From Cupriavidus sp. D384 (GTDB lineage Bacteria; Pseudomonadota; Gammaproteobacteria; Burkholderiales; Burkholderiaceae): 64,000 nucleotides of DNA. The stretch spans positions 33,235 to 97,234 of the forward strand of contig NZ_BBQI01000064.1 in assembly GCF_001652915.1 (NCBI RefSeq). Reading direction: 5' to 3'. This document shows positions 7,534 through 16,885 of the stretch, in pieces. The notes beneath the pieces were generated by a model that was not told the DNA's origin, did not search any database, and saw only the letters and a list, made by a program, of their open reading frames with translations. Each line of letters starts with the position of its first letter. Position 1 is the first letter of the stretch. Position numbers and translations under genes: made by a program.

Positions 7534-9594
7534 TCATGCGTCGAGCTCTTCGAGCAGGCGCGTCAGTGCGTTGAGATCCGCCGGCTTCACCAGATGCAGG
7601 TCGAAGCCGGCGGCGCGGGTGCGGCGCCGGTCGTCGGGCTGGCCGAATCCGGTCAGCGCCACCAGGCGGGCATTGCGCAGTTCCGGAATTTCGCGCAGCC
7701 GCCGGGCGGTTTCGAATCCATCCATGGTCGGCATGCCCAGGTCCAGCAGCACGACATCCGGTCGCACGCTGGCGGCGCACGCGATGGCACTCTGGCCATC
7801 GGGCGCGGTCACCACGGTGTGGCCCAGCGTTTCCAGCGTCATCGTCATGGCCTCGAGGGCGTCAGCGTTGTCATCCACCAGCATGATCGTGTGCGCGGCC
7901 GTGGTTGCCACACGGGTCTTGCCGCTCGTCGGGTGCCAGGTCTGCCAGGGTTCCACCGGCAGTTCGACGATAAACGTGCTGCCAAGGTTCCGGCCGGGGC
8001 TTTCGGCGCTGATGCGTCCGCCATGCAGCGTCACCAGCTTCTGTACGAGCGTCAGGCCGATGCCGGCCCCTTCGCGCGCGGCAAAGGCGTCGGGGTCGGT
8101 GATGGCCGGTTGCTGGGCTGCCGGCGGGGTTTGCTGCGATGGCTGGGCCTGCGGCGGCGTCTGAAGATCGCCAGCCGGCCGGTCATCGTGCTCGCCATTG
8201 CCATGTGCCCATGCATCGCCGCCCGCGCCGGGCGCCAGCGGGTCGAAAAGTTGCCGTTGCATGTCCGGGGACAGGCCATTGCCGTTGTCGCGCACGCGCA
8301 CCACCACCTTGCCATCGGATGCCGTGGCCTCGACGGCGATCTGGCCGCCTTCCGGCGTGAACTTGGCGGCATTGTGGAGCAGGTTGGCAAAGATCTGCGT
8401 GAGCCGGACCATGTCGCCCCGTACGGGCAGCGGCTGTTCCGGCAGCGACAGACGCAGCGTGTGGCGGCGCGATTCCAGCAGGGGCCGCACGGTTTCCACA
8501 GCCGTATTGAGCGCGCCACGCAGTTCCACCAGATCGCGCCGCAGCGTGATCTTGCCCTGATTGAAGCGGGACACATCCAGCAATTCGTCGACCAGGCGCG
8601 TCAGGTGGTGCAACTGGCGGCTGATGATGTCGCGGGCCCGGAACATATCCTCGCGGCTTGGTGAAAACTGCTGGAGCAGGTCGACGGCGCTGCGCATCGG
8701 CGCCAGCGGGTTGCGCAGTTCGTGGGCCAGCATCGCCAGGAATTCGTCCTTGCGGCGCTCTTCGTTGTGCAGTGTGCGCTCGGCGCGGTTGTGGCGCGTC
8801 ACGTCCTGGCAGATGCCGGCCACGCGCAGACAACGCCCGTCGGCGCCGCGCACGGGAAACGCCCGCATATGCACCTCGCGGATCTCGCCGTTGGGACGCT
8901 CGAGCTGGAATTCGGTATCGAGCCGGCCGTCGCGCAGCATGCTCTGCCATTCCTGTTCCAACCGGGGGCGATCGTCGGGCGTCACCCACTGTAGCCAACA
9001 GGTCGGGTCGTGCTTGACGGCATCGACCTGGCGGCCCCACAGGGCTTCGAACGACGGGCTGACGAACACGAAGCGGTGGGCAGCCGGGTCGATGATCCAG
9101 ACCACGTCGGCCAGCGCTTCGGCCAGCTGGCGGAACATGTCCTCGTTCTCGTGCAGCGCCTGCGACGTGCGCCGGAAGGCGTCCTCGGCGCCGCGCATGC
9201 GCAGCAGCGCGTTGATGTTCGACACCAGTTCCTCGGGCTCGACCGGTTCCACCAGGAAACTGTCGGCCCCGCCGTCCAGCGCCTGCACGCGGCGATGGGA
9301 GTCGGTCACGCCCGGTGAGGTCAGCAGCACCATGGTCCGGGCGGTTTGCGGGTCGCTCTTGATCAGGCGGCATACGTCCAGACCGTCGATATCGGAAAGC
9401 TGGCCCGACAGCAGCACCAGGTCTGGCGCGTGCTGGCGCACCAGCGAAAGCGCGGCCTGGCCGTCGGACGCCTCAAGCACGGCGAAGTCCGCCCGGTTCA
9501 GGATGCGGCTCTTGACGTAGCGCGGCCCCTCGCGGCCCTCGACATTGAGGACGAGCGGTCGACGCATCGGATGATGGGCAGGCGTGGCATTCAT
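7534..9594 (-). CDS. Hybrid sensor histidine kinase (REC-PAS-HisKA-HATPase-REC)
   Basis: 686 residues without membrane segments, so cytoplasmic. The order is a degenerate receiver (about 12-135), a PAS domain (about 150-265), HisKA with His291 in MLAHELRNPLAP, HATPase with an N-box (FANLLHNAAKF, Asn404 and Asn408), and a C-terminal receiver (about 568-684) with phospho-acceptor Asp618 in VVLLDLGMPTMDG. Two oddities stand out. The N-terminal receiver has Ser63 where the phospho-Asp belongs (VLLSGQL). A Pro/Gln/Gly-rich insert of about 55 residues (453-506) splits the ATP domain between the F-box (QLFDPL) and the G2-box (GAGIGLTL). It lies between ligD and ku, but a link to end joining is only positional. 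Confidence 0.9.
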   Translation of the reverse strand: MNATPAHHPMRRPLVLNVEGREGPRYVKSRILNRADFAVLEASDGQAALSLVRQHAPDLVLLSGQLSDIDGLDVCRLIKSDPQTARTMVLLTSPGVTDSHRRVQALDGGADSFLVEPVEPEELVSNINALLRMRGAEDAFRRTSQALHENEDMFRQLAEALADVVWIIDPAAHRFVFVSPSFEALWGRQVDAVKHDPTCWLQWVTPDDRPRLEQEWQSMLRDGRLDTEFQLERPNGEIREVHMRAFPVRGADGRCLRVAGICQDVTRHNRAERTLHNEERRKDEFLAMLAHELRNPLAPMRSAVDLLQQFSPSREDMFRARDIISRQLHHLTRLVDELLDVSRFNQGKITLRRDLVELRGALNTAVETVRPLLESRRHTLRLSLPEQPLPVRGDMVRLTQIFANLLHNAAKFTPEGGQIAVEATASDGKVVVRVRDNGNGLSPDMQRQLFDPLAPGAGGDAWAHGNGEHDDRPAGDLQTPPQAQPSQQTPPAAQQPAITDPDAFAAREGAGIGLTLVQKLVTLHGGRISAESPGRNLGSTFIVELPVEPWQTWHPTSGKTRVATTAAHTIMLVDDNADALEAMTMTLETLGHTVVTAPDGQSAIACAASVRPDVVLLDLGMPTMDGFETARRLREIPELRNARLVALTGFGQPDDRRRTRAAGFDLHLVKPADLNALTRLLEELDA

Positions 9595-9792
9595 GGCTGA
9601 CAGGCGGCAGACATCGCCGCTTTGGCTTTGGTGATGGCAAGGACGGGCGCGCTCAGGGCACGATTCGGCACAACATCGCCCCCTGCACGCTCCGCAGGTG
9701 GCGCCAACCTATCCTGAGTTGTAATTTTTACCTTCATTCCGCCCATTTCCATTGTATTTATGACATTTGTACGATGCGTGTGCGGCGGGGTG

Positions 9793-9945
9793 TCAGCCGC
9801 CCGCCGCATGGATGTGCAGCCGCATGGCATTGGCGCGTGCGTCGGCCGGCGAAGCCAGCAGATAGGCCAGTGCCAGCATCAGAACGCCGATGATGGCGCG
9901 TTGCCAGAATTCGCTTGAATACCAGGGGTCAGGGTCTTGTCTCAT
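9793..9945 (-). CDS. Small single-pass membrane protein
   Basis: 50 residues starting MRQDPDPWYSSEFWQRA, then one hydrophobic segment (about residues 17-33, IIGVLMLALAYLLA) and a short polar tail with two His. The ATG at 9945 is favoured because it gives a compact N-in or N-out single-span protein; the ribosome site is weak. It sits between ligD and the hybrid kinase on the same strand. I do not recognise the family, and the call rests on the clean transmembrane helix and the charged flanks. Confidence 0.45.
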   Translation of the reverse strand: MRQDPDPWYSSEFWQRAIIGVLMLALAYLLASPADARANAMRLHIHAAGG

Positions 9946-10090
9946 CGGTTCCAGTCCGGCCTTGGGCCTCTCGGGGCCCAGGTTCTGGGTGCTGTGTGGC
10001 AAGAACCGTGCCGCGCATGGCGCGATGGCTGACAGACGGACGCCGACAGGGCGGCCAGGCCCTGTGGCGTGAGGGATGCGTGCGCCGCGA

Positions 10091-12736
10091 TCAGGCGTTG
10101 TCGAGCTGCTTGCGGGCCTGCGTCAGGGTCTGGCGCACCTTGTCGTGGCCGGCCCAGGGGTCGTGGCGCGCCAGTTCGTCGAGGCGTCCGCCAACGTTGG
10201 CAACGGTCCACTGCGCAGCGCCGGTCAGGTCATCCAGTTCGTCCCAGCTGACCGGAATCGATACGCCGAGGCCGGGCCGGGCCCGCGCCGAAAACGCCGC
10301 GGCCGTGGTAGCGCCGACACCGTTGCGCAGGTAATCGATGAAAATCTTGCCAACCCGGTTGCGCGGACCGCTCTTTGCTACAAAGCGATCGGGAATGGTC
10401 CGGGCCATGTGCGTTACCACGTCCTGCGCGAAATCGCGCACGGCGTCCCACCCGGCACGGGCGGATAGCGGCACCACCACGTGCAGCCCCTTGCCGCCGC
10501 TGGTCTTCAGGAAGCACTGCAGCGACAGCGCGTCGAGCAACGTCTTGATCAGGCTGGCGGCCTCCTGGATCTCGCGCCATTTCACGCCCTCGCCGGGGTC
10601 GATATCGAAGACGATCTGATCGGGCTTGTCGATGCTGCGCGCCCTGGCGTTCCAGGTGTGGAATTCCACGACGTTCAGCTGGGCCGCCTCGACGATCGCC
10701 GAGGCCGTCGTGATTTCCAGCAGGGGCGGATGGTCCGGCCAGAGCTTGGGGTCCAGGGCCTTGACGCCTTTCACGTGCAGCGTATCGCCATGGCGCTGGA
10801 AGAACTGCTCGCCATCGATGCCCGACGGCGCACGGACCAGCGCCAGCGGCCGCCCGCGCAGGAACGGCAGCATCAGCCCGGCGGCGTGGGCGTAGTAGCC
10901 CACCAGGTCGCCCTTGGTCAGTCCGGTGGACTTGTCGATCACGCGGTCGGCATGGCTGACCACGACGTTGCCGATGGCGGCTTTGGCCGGCTTCGTGGCT
11001 TTCGTCGCCTTCGTTGGTGTCTTCGCGCTGGCTGTCGCGGCGGCCTTTGCCGCAGGCGCGCGGCTCTGGGTATCGGGTTTGACAGGCACCTCCAGCGTCA
11101 CGGCGGCGGCCGGCTTGTCCGTGCGCAGTGCGTGGAACACGGAATGGCGGATGCGGCCTTCGCGGGTCCAGGCGCCGAACGTCACCTCGGCCACCAGCCT
11201 GGGCTTGACCCAGTGGCCCTTGATGCCGCGTGGCAGGGGGTCGAAGGGCGTATCGTCGATGCCCAGCGGTTCCAGTTGCTTGCGCAGTGCATCGAGCATG
11301 GCGGTGTCGAAGCCGGTGCCTACGTTGCCGACGTAGCGCAGCCTGCCCTCGGCATCATGCAGGCCCAACAGCAGCGACCCCAGCCCGCTGCGGCTGCCCT
11401 TGGGGTCGGTGTAGCCGCCAATCACGAATTCCTGCCGGTTCTGGCACTTGAGCTTGATCCACGATGGCGAGCGCGAACTGACATAGGTGGCGTCCACGCG
11501 CTTGCCAATGATGCCTTCGAGCTTCATGCGGCAGGCGGCGTCCAGCATGTCGGCCGGGTCGCCTTCGAAGTTGTCGCTGAAGCGCAAGCGGCTTGACGCA
11601 TGTCCGGCCAGCAGGCCGTGCAGCAGGTTGCGTCGTTCGGCCAGCGGCACCGCGCGCAGGTCGTGTCCGGCGAACCAGGGCAGGTCGAATACATAGAACT
11701 GGATCGACTCGGCGTGCGCCGTCTCAAAGGCATTCTGCAGGGCCTGGAAGTCGGTGATGCCGTGCTTGTCGACCACCACGATCTCGCCGTCGAGCCATCC
11801 GTCGGGCCAGCCCAGCGAAGCTATCTCGGCGGCCAGTCCGCGCAGCTTCGACGTCCAGTCGTTGCCATTGCGTGTGAACAGCCGCACATCCGCGCCGTCG
11901 ATACGCGCCACGATGCGGTAGCCATCGAACTTGATCTCGTATTGCCATTGCGTGGAGTCGGCCGGTGGCTTGTCCACCAGCGTGGCCAGTTGCGGCGCCA
12001 GCGCCAGGGGCAGGGCAGCCTTTCTGGCGGCGGCGGGCAGCGGGGGCGCCTTGCCGCCCGCCTTTTTCGATGTCTTGCGCGCGGTCGTCTTTTGCTCCGC
12101 GGTGTTCGATTTCCCGTTGGCGGCCTGCTTCTTCGACGGCTTCCCGGTGCCGGCCAGCACGCTGTCGGGCATGGCGTCCACCACGTCGAACTCCGATGCC
12201 GGCCGCGCATACTCGTCGCGTTCCTTGATCAGCAGCCAGGCGTTGTCGTCGCGGGCCTTTTTTCCGCCCATGCGCACCAGCGTCCAGTGGCCCTGCAGCT
12301 TTTCACCGCGCAGTTCGAATTTCAGCTTGCCGTCCCGATAGCCGGCCTCGGGGTCAGTGTCTGGAATCCACTCACCCCGATCCCAGACGATCACCGTGCC
12401 CGCCCCGTAGTGACCAGCCGGAATCACGCCTTCGAAACCGGCGTAGTCAAGCGGATGGTCTTCCACATGGACGGCCATGCGCTTGTCCGCCGGATCGTAG
12501 CTGGGCCCCTTCGGCACGGCCCAGCTCTTGAGCGTGCCGTCCAGTTCCAGCCGGAAGTCGTAGTGCAGACGCCGCGCCGCGTGTTTCTGGATGACGAAGG
12601 CATGCCCGCCGTTGCCGCTGGCCGCCTTTTTCCTGGCACGCGGGGCGGGCTTGCCGCTGGGCTCTGGCGTGGCAGCGAAGTCGCGCTTGCGCTGGTATTT
12701 GCCGAGCGGGACGTCGGAGGCTGGGGGCTTGGCCAT
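10091..12736 (-). CDS. ligD: LigD, multifunctional ATP-dependent DNA ligase of NHEJ
   Basis: 881 residues with three domains in the order phosphoesterase, ligase, polymerase. The PE domain spans about 45-165, with HAARRLHYDFRLE (His52, His58, Asp60) and the AVHVEDHPLDYAGFEG block. The ligase core starts about 240, with the nucleotidyl lysine Lys269 in YEIKFDGYR and an OB part ending near ARVTFGAW-like residues. After an Ala/Thr/Lys-rich linker, the primase-polymerase domain (about 595-881) carries VFDIDPGEG, the metal-binding DxD. It trims, fills and seals broken ends delivered by Ku, encoded on the same strand. It diverges from the SDR gene at 12969. The length and order match Pseudomonas-type LigD. 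Confidence 0.97.
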   Translation of the reverse strand: MAKPPASDVPLGKYQRKRDFAATPEPSGKPAPRARKKAASGNGGHAFVIQKHAARRLHYDFRLELDGTLKSWAVPKGPSYDPADKRMAVHVEDHPLDYAGFEGVIPAGHYGAGTVIVWDRGEWIPDTDPEAGYRDGKLKFELRGEKLQGHWTLVRMGGKKARDDNAWLLIKERDEYARPASEFDVVDAMPDSVLAGTGKPSKKQAANGKSNTAEQKTTARKTSKKAGGKAPPLPAAARKAALPLALAPQLATLVDKPPADSTQWQYEIKFDGYRIVARIDGADVRLFTRNGNDWTSKLRGLAAEIASLGWPDGWLDGEIVVVDKHGITDFQALQNAFETAHAESIQFYVFDLPWFAGHDLRAVPLAERRNLLHGLLAGHASSRLRFSDNFEGDPADMLDAACRMKLEGIIGKRVDATYVSSRSPSWIKLKCQNRQEFVIGGYTDPKGSRSGLGSLLLGLHDAEGRLRYVGNVGTGFDTAMLDALRKQLEPLGIDDTPFDPLPRGIKGHWVKPRLVAEVTFGAWTREGRIRHSVFHALRTDKPAAAVTLEVPVKPDTQSRAPAAKAAATASAKTPTKATKATKPAKAAIGNVVVSHADRVIDKSTGLTKGDLVGYYAHAAGLMLPFLRGRPLALVRAPSGIDGEQFFQRHGDTLHVKGVKALDPKLWPDHPPLLEITTASAIVEAAQLNVVEFHTWNARARSIDKPDQIVFDIDPGEGVKWREIQEAASLIKTLLDALSLQCFLKTSGGKGLHVVVPLSARAGWDAVRDFAQDVVTHMARTIPDRFVAKSGPRNRVGKIFIDYLRNGVGATTAAAFSARARPGLGVSIPVSWDELDDLTGAAQWTVANVGGRLDELARHDPWAGHDKVRQTLTQARKQLDNA

Positions 12737-12968
12737 GGGCGGAGGTGGGGGAAGTTGCGCAGTGGTCGTTCCAGCTTATGCAGCGCACGCCGCGTGCGAA
12801 AGCGGTAGCCGTCCTACATCGACGGGCGATTTTTCCCGCATTTGTAATTCCTGACCGGCTTTGCTGCGCCGCACATCCGGCGCGCCGGATTGCCAGGCGC
12901 GGGCACGGGATGTGCGACGACAGCGAAGGATTCGACCCAAACCTTTGCATCCAGGCAAGAGAGGCAAC

Positions 12969-13970
12969 ATGAAGACGCTGAAGAAGATTGGCTCGCAGGT
13001 CATCGTGCTGACGGGCGCCACGAGCGGTGTGGGGCTCATCACGGCGCGCAAGGCCGCTGCGCTGGGCGCCAAGCTGATACTGGTGGCGCGCGGCGAGGAT
13101 GCCTTGCACAAGCTGGCCGAGGAACTGCGCGAGCACGGGACCGAAGTCATCACCGTCACCGCCGATGTCGGCAAGCACGAGGACGTGGCACAGATCGCTC
13201 AGTCGGCCATCGAGCGCTTTGGCGGGTTTGATACCTGGATCAACAATGCCGGCGTGACAATCTTTGGCCGTCACGACGACGTGCCGCTCGAAGACCATCG
13301 CCGGCTGTTCGAAACGAACTACTGGGGCGTGGTGCACGGATCGCTGGCGGCCGTGGCGCATCTGCGGCAGAACGGCGGGGCGATCATCAACATGGGTAGC
13401 GAGTCGTGCGACTGTCCGCTGCCGCTGCAGAGCGCCTACGTGGCGTCGCAGCATGCCATCAAGGGGTTTACCGATACCTTGCGGCTGGAACTGGAGCAGG
13501 AGAAGGCGCCGGTGTCGGTCACGCTGATCAAGGCAGCGGGGATGGACACGCCCATCGTCACCCACGCGAAGAACTTCCTGCATGTCGAGCCGAAGCAGGC
13601 GTCGCCGCTGTATGACCCTTCAATGGCAGCGGAGGCCATCCTGTTTGCCGCCGAGCATCCGCGCCGCGACATGTTCGTGGGTGCCGCCGCCAAGGCGTAC
13701 TCGGCGGCGGCGTACTATGCGCCGCACACGTTCGATCGTTTCATGCGGCGCTTCATGGGCCGTGCGCAACAGACCGACATGCCGGCCGGGCCGCGCGACG
13801 ACAACGCGCTGCATGCGGCGGGCAACAGCCTCGTGGAGCGGGCTGGAGACCGCCGTGCGATGAAAGTGTGTCCGTACACGGCTTCGACCCGCCATCCGAT
13901 ACTGACCACCGCGCTGGTGGTGGGCGCCTCGGCAGCCATGGCGGCGCTGATGCGCCACCGGCGCGGCTAG
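12969..13970 (+). CDS. SDR-family oxidoreductase with C-terminal extension
   Basis: 333 residues, longer than the classical 250. The cofactor motif TGATSGVG (about residues 16-23), NNAG (about 96-99) and the catalytic YVASQHAIK (Tyr-x3-His-x3-Lys region; note YxxSxxxxK rather than the strict YxxxK) are visible. After about residue 250 the chain carries a hydrophobic C-terminal segment (HPILTTALVVGASAAMAALM) that may be a membrane anchor. The start at 12969 follows AGAGAGG; the frame is open upstream but with LigD-like antisense composition. It is probably NAD(P)-dependent; the substrate is unknown. It diverges from ligD. Confidence 0.85.
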   Translation: MKTLKKIGSQVIVLTGATSGVGLITARKAAALGAKLILVARGEDALHKLAEELREHGTEVITVTADVGKHEDVAQIAQSAIERFGGFDTWINNAGVTIFGRHDDVPLEDHRRLFETNYWGVVHGSLAAVAHLRQNGGAIINMGSESCDCPLPLQSAYVASQHAIKGFTDTLRLELEQEKAPVSVTLIKAAGMDTPIVTHAKNFLHVEPKQASPLYDPSMAAEAILFAAEHPRRDMFVGAAAKAYSAAAYYAPHTFDRFMRRFMGRAQQTDMPAGPRDDNALHAAGNSLVERAGDRRAMKVCPYTASTRHPILTTALVVGASAAMAALMRHRRG

Positions 13971-14007
13971 GCAGGGCGGCCGCCGGGCAAGGCGGGAGAC
14001 GGCGCCG

Positions 14008-14802
14008 TCAGATGATCGAATCGACCACCCCGCCATCGACGCGCAGGGCCGCGCCTGTGGTGGCAGACGCCTGCTTGGAGCATGCGTAGACGATCATGTT
14101 TGCCACCTCGTCGACACTGGCTGCACGCTGGATCAGCGACGTGCTGCGATGCGCCTTGACGAAATCGGAGGCCACCTCTTCGGCCGGCTTGCCGGTCTTC
14201 GCGATTTCATCCTTGAGCATGGCTTCCACGCCCTCGGACAGCGTGGGGCCGGGCAGCACCGAGTTGACCGTCACGCCAGTACCGGCCAGCCGCTTTGCCA
14301 GGCCGCGCGATACCGCCAGCTGCGCCGTCTTGGAGAACCCGTAGTGGATCATTTCCACGGGAATGTTGATGCCGGACTCCGACGCCACGAACACGATGCG
14401 CCCCCATTTGCGCTGGACCATGCCCGGCGCGTAGGCGCGCGACAGCCGCACGCCGGTCAGCACATTGACCTCGAAGAAGCGCGACCATTCGCTGTCCGGG
14501 ATCTCGAAGAAGTCCTGCGGCTGGAAGATGCCGAGGTTGTTCACCAGGATATCGACGTCGGGATGAGCCTTGACCAGCGTGTCGCTGATGGCGGCATCGA
14601 CCAGGTCGCCGGCAAAGCCCACGGCATCGGCGCCAGGTACGGCCGCCTGCAGCGCGGCGATGGCCTTGTCCACGCTGCCCTGGCTGCGGCCGTTGAGAAT
14701 CACGCGTGCGCCGGATCCGGCCAGGCCGCGCGCGGTGGCAAAGCCGATGCCGGCGGTGGATCCGGTTACCAGGGCGGTCTTGCCCGACAGGTCGATCTTC
14801 AT
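14008..14802 (-). CDS. SDR-family oxidoreductase
   Basis: 264 residues, the classical SDR size. TGSTAGIG is the dinucleotide-binding motif. NNLG replaces the usual NNAG. Catalytic Ser and YxxxK are in VASESG and HYGFSKTAQ, so the Tyr-x3-Lys spacing is kept. The C-terminus ends RVDGGVVDSII, the common SDR end. The start at 14802 follows GGAG by 8 bases. A terminator at 14901-14937 separates it from the upstream MFS genes. It converges on the SDR gene at 12969 with only 37 bases between. The substrate is unknown. Confidence 0.9.
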   Translation of the reverse strand: MKIDLSGKTALVTGSTAGIGFATARGLAGSGARVILNGRSQGSVDKAIAALQAAVPGADAVGFAGDLVDAAISDTLVKAHPDVDILVNNLGIFQPQDFFEIPDSEWSRFFEVNVLTGVRLSRAYAPGMVQRKWGRIVFVASESGINIPVEMIHYGFSKTAQLAVSRGLAKRLAGTGVTVNSVLPGPTLSEGVEAMLKDEIAKTGKPAEEVASDFVKAHRSTSLIQRAASVDEVANMIVYACSKQASATTGAALRVDGGVVDSII

Positions 14803-14900
14803 GTGAACTCCAGGGGTGGGTTGGCCCGTCAAGTGTATGAGGCCGTTGGCAATGTGCAAGTCTGGATTGCGGAACGCAGCGTTCCGGCCGTGCATTGCCC

Positions 14901-14937
14901 AAAAAAATGCAAAAAGGCCGCAATTGCTTGCGGCCTT
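14901..14937 (-). terminator. Intrinsic terminator of the MFS operon
   Basis: Perfect 10-bp arms AAGGCCGCAA / TTGCGGCCTT (14914-14923 and 14928-14937) with a 4-base loop. Read on the minus strand they are followed by T5, GCA and T7 (14901-14915). The hairpin lies 28 bases after the small-subunit stop. Confidence 0.85.
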
Positions 14938-14964
14938 CGGTGCGTGCCCGGAGCGGGCTGGCGC

Positions 14965-15102
14965 TTAGTGGAACAGCTTCATCGCCTGGGTGATGGTGTT
15001 CGACACACCCCACACCAGCGGTACCAGCACATAGAGCCAGAAAACGGCCAGCAGGCCCTTGTTGGTCGATTGTGCGTTGAGGTTCTGGTTTTCCATTTGC
15101 AT
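14965..15102 (-). CDS. MFS transporter small subunit (single-pass, 45 residues)
   Basis: A tiny gene starting 9 bases after the stop of the OFA-type carrier. The product begins MQMENQNLNAQSTNKG, has one transmembrane helix of about 20 residues (LLAVFWLYVLVPLVWGV) and ends ITQAMKLFH. The first ATG at 15102 has AGGAG five bases upstream, so translation is probably coupled to the carrier. Short single-helix partners of this type are known immediately downstream of OFA-type carriers and are annotated as MFS small subunits. I therefore infer that it assembles with or stabilises the 475-residue carrier. A terminator follows. Confidence 0.8.
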   Translation of the reverse strand: MQMENQNLNAQSTNKGLLAVFWLYVLVPLVWGVSNTITQAMKLFH

Positions 15103-15111
15103 GACTCCTGA

Positions 15112-16539
15112 TCAGTGGGCCGCGCCGGCGCTGGCGCCCAGCTTGGCCACGTCGGCATCGCTCATGTGGTGCTTGGCATTGACGCGCGACACCAGCAGGT
15201 TGCAGATGAAGCCCACGACCAGCAGGCCGGCCATGATGTGCAGCGTCATGGCGTAGGCGTCGGCGCCGGTCACGCCGTGTGCCACCTGGTATTCGCGGAT
15301 GTAGTTCACCAGCACCGGGCCGGCGATGCCTGCGGCGGCCCAGGCGGTCAGCAGACGGCCGTGGATGCCGCCCACGAAGGCGGTACCGAACATGTCGGCC
15401 AGGTAGGCCGGGATGGTGGCGAAGCCGCCGCCGTACATCGACATGATCACGCAGTAGCCCAGCACGAACAGCGCGATATTGCCGCTGGCGCCCAGTTGCG
15501 GCACCAGCCAGTACAGCACGGCGCCCAGCGCGAAGAACACGAAGTAGGTGTTCTTGCGGCCGATCCAGTCCGACGACGACGCCCAGAAGAAGCGGCCACC
15601 CATGTTGAACAGCGACAGCAGGCCCACGAAGCCGGCGGCGGCCGCCGCGCTCACGCTGCCCTTGAAGCTTTCCTGGATCAGCAGCGACGCCTGGCCGAGC
15701 ACGCCGATACCGGCCGTCACGTTCAGGAACAGCACCAGCCACAGCAGGTAGAACTGCGGGGTCTTCAGCGCTTCGTCGATATGCACGTGGTTACGCGTGA
15801 TCATCTTGTTTTCGACCACCGGCGGGGTCCAGCCTTCCGGCTTCCAGCCGGGCGGCGGGACGCGGATGGCCAGCGAGCCGATGGTCATCGAGATGAAGTA
15901 GCCCACGCCCATGACCAGGAAGGTCTGGGTCACGCCAACCGAAGTGGCGCTCTTGAAGTAGTTCATCAGCGCCACGGACAGCGGCGCGGCGATCATCGCG
16001 CCGCCGCCGAAGCCCATGATGGCCATGCCGGTTGCCATGCCGCGGCGATCCGGGAACCAGCGGATCAGCGTCGACACCGGCGACACATAGCCCAGGCCAA
16101 GCCCGATGCCGCCCAGCACACCGTAGCCCAGGTAGAGCAGGACGATCTGGTGCGTGTAGACGCCCAGCGCGGAAATCAGGAAACCGCCACCGAAGCAGCA
16201 GGCCGCCGTGAACATCGTGCGGCGCGGGCCGACGCGTTCCAGCCATTTGCCGGCAAATGCCGCCGAAATGCCCAGGAAGAAAATCGCCAGCGAGAAAATC
16301 CAGCCCAGCGTGGTCAGCTTCCAGTCGTCAGCCACGGATTCGGTAATGCCGATCACCTTGGAAAGGGGGGCATTGAATACCGAGAATGCATAGGCCTGGC
16401 CGATGCAGAGATGCACCGCAAGCGCGGCCGGCGGCACCATCCAGCGGGAAAATCCCGGTTTGGCGTAGGTCGCTTCTTTCGAGAAGAACGGCGCCGACCC
16501 GTGGGACGGCATGCCACCTTCATTCATAACACTGCTCAT
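15112..16539 (-). CDS. OFA-family MFS carrier (oxalate/formate antiporter family)
   Basis: 475 residues with about 12 membrane helices and the OFA N-terminal pattern FSRWMVPPAALAVHLCIGQAYAFSVFNAPLSK. GLGLGYVSPVSTLIRWFPDRRGMATGMAIMGFG is the typical OFA block between helices 4 and 6. The OFA family exchanges small dicarboxylates or monocarboxylates across the inner membrane; oxalate/formate is the best-known pair, but the substrate cannot be read here. It is followed by its small-subunit gene and a terminator, forming a two-gene operon. A long AT-rich upstream region with an inverted repeat may carry its control. Confidence 0.9.
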   Translation of the reverse strand: MSSVMNEGGMPSHGSAPFFSKEATYAKPGFSRWMVPPAALAVHLCIGQAYAFSVFNAPLSKVIGITESVADDWKLTTLGWIFSLAIFFLGISAAFAGKWLERVGPRRTMFTAACCFGGGFLISALGVYTHQIVLLYLGYGVLGGIGLGLGYVSPVSTLIRWFPDRRGMATGMAIMGFGGGAMIAAPLSVALMNYFKSATSVGVTQTFLVMGVGYFISMTIGSLAIRVPPPGWKPEGWTPPVVENKMITRNHVHIDEALKTPQFYLLWLVLFLNVTAGIGVLGQASLLIQESFKGSVSAAAAAGFVGLLSLFNMGGRFFWASSSDWIGRKNTYFVFFALGAVLYWLVPQLGASGNIALFVLGYCVIMSMYGGGFATIPAYLADMFGTAFVGGIHGRLLTAWAAAGIAGPVLVNYIREYQVAHGVTGADAYAMTLHIMAGLLVVGFICNLLVSRVNAKHHMSDADVAKLGASAGAAH

Positions 16540-16857
16540 TGGATGTTCTCCAGTCGTGGATCCTCGGTAATCCGTCCGTGCAGTCTGGCGCGTCCGCCGG
16601 GTCTGGCTGGCCCGTCGGTTGACCCCGTCACACCCTTGGCGCGGATTACCTCCAGAGGTTGTCGCCGTGCCGGGCTTTCAGAGACGTTTTGGCCCGGGAA
16701 TGGCGACGGTTGCTACGGGTTGCTACAAAACAGATAAACGGAACCGGCCGCGCGGACGCGCGGCGGCATGACCCGGAGGGGCCAGGAACGAGGGCGGCTG
16801 GAGACGACTGGTGCGTCCCGTCATGGAATGGATCATTGTTTTTCCGGCTGGGGCGAA

Positions 16858-16885
16858 CAATATATGCACGAATTTGCATATATTG
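16858..16885. promoter_or_regulatory. Inverted repeat, candidate operator
   Basis: CAATATATGC at 16858-16867 and GCATATATTG at 16876-16885 are perfect complements separated by 8 bases. The element sits in an AT-rich block about 320 bases upstream of the MFS carrier start. The symmetry and base composition fit a dimeric regulator site; the regulator is unknown. Confidence 0.45.

Noticed and set aside
9591..9830. A 79-codon open frame on the minus strand upstream of the hybrid kinase
   Set aside because: It overlaps both the kinase start and the small membrane protein gene, has no ribosome site, and reads through an AT-rich promoter-like stretch.
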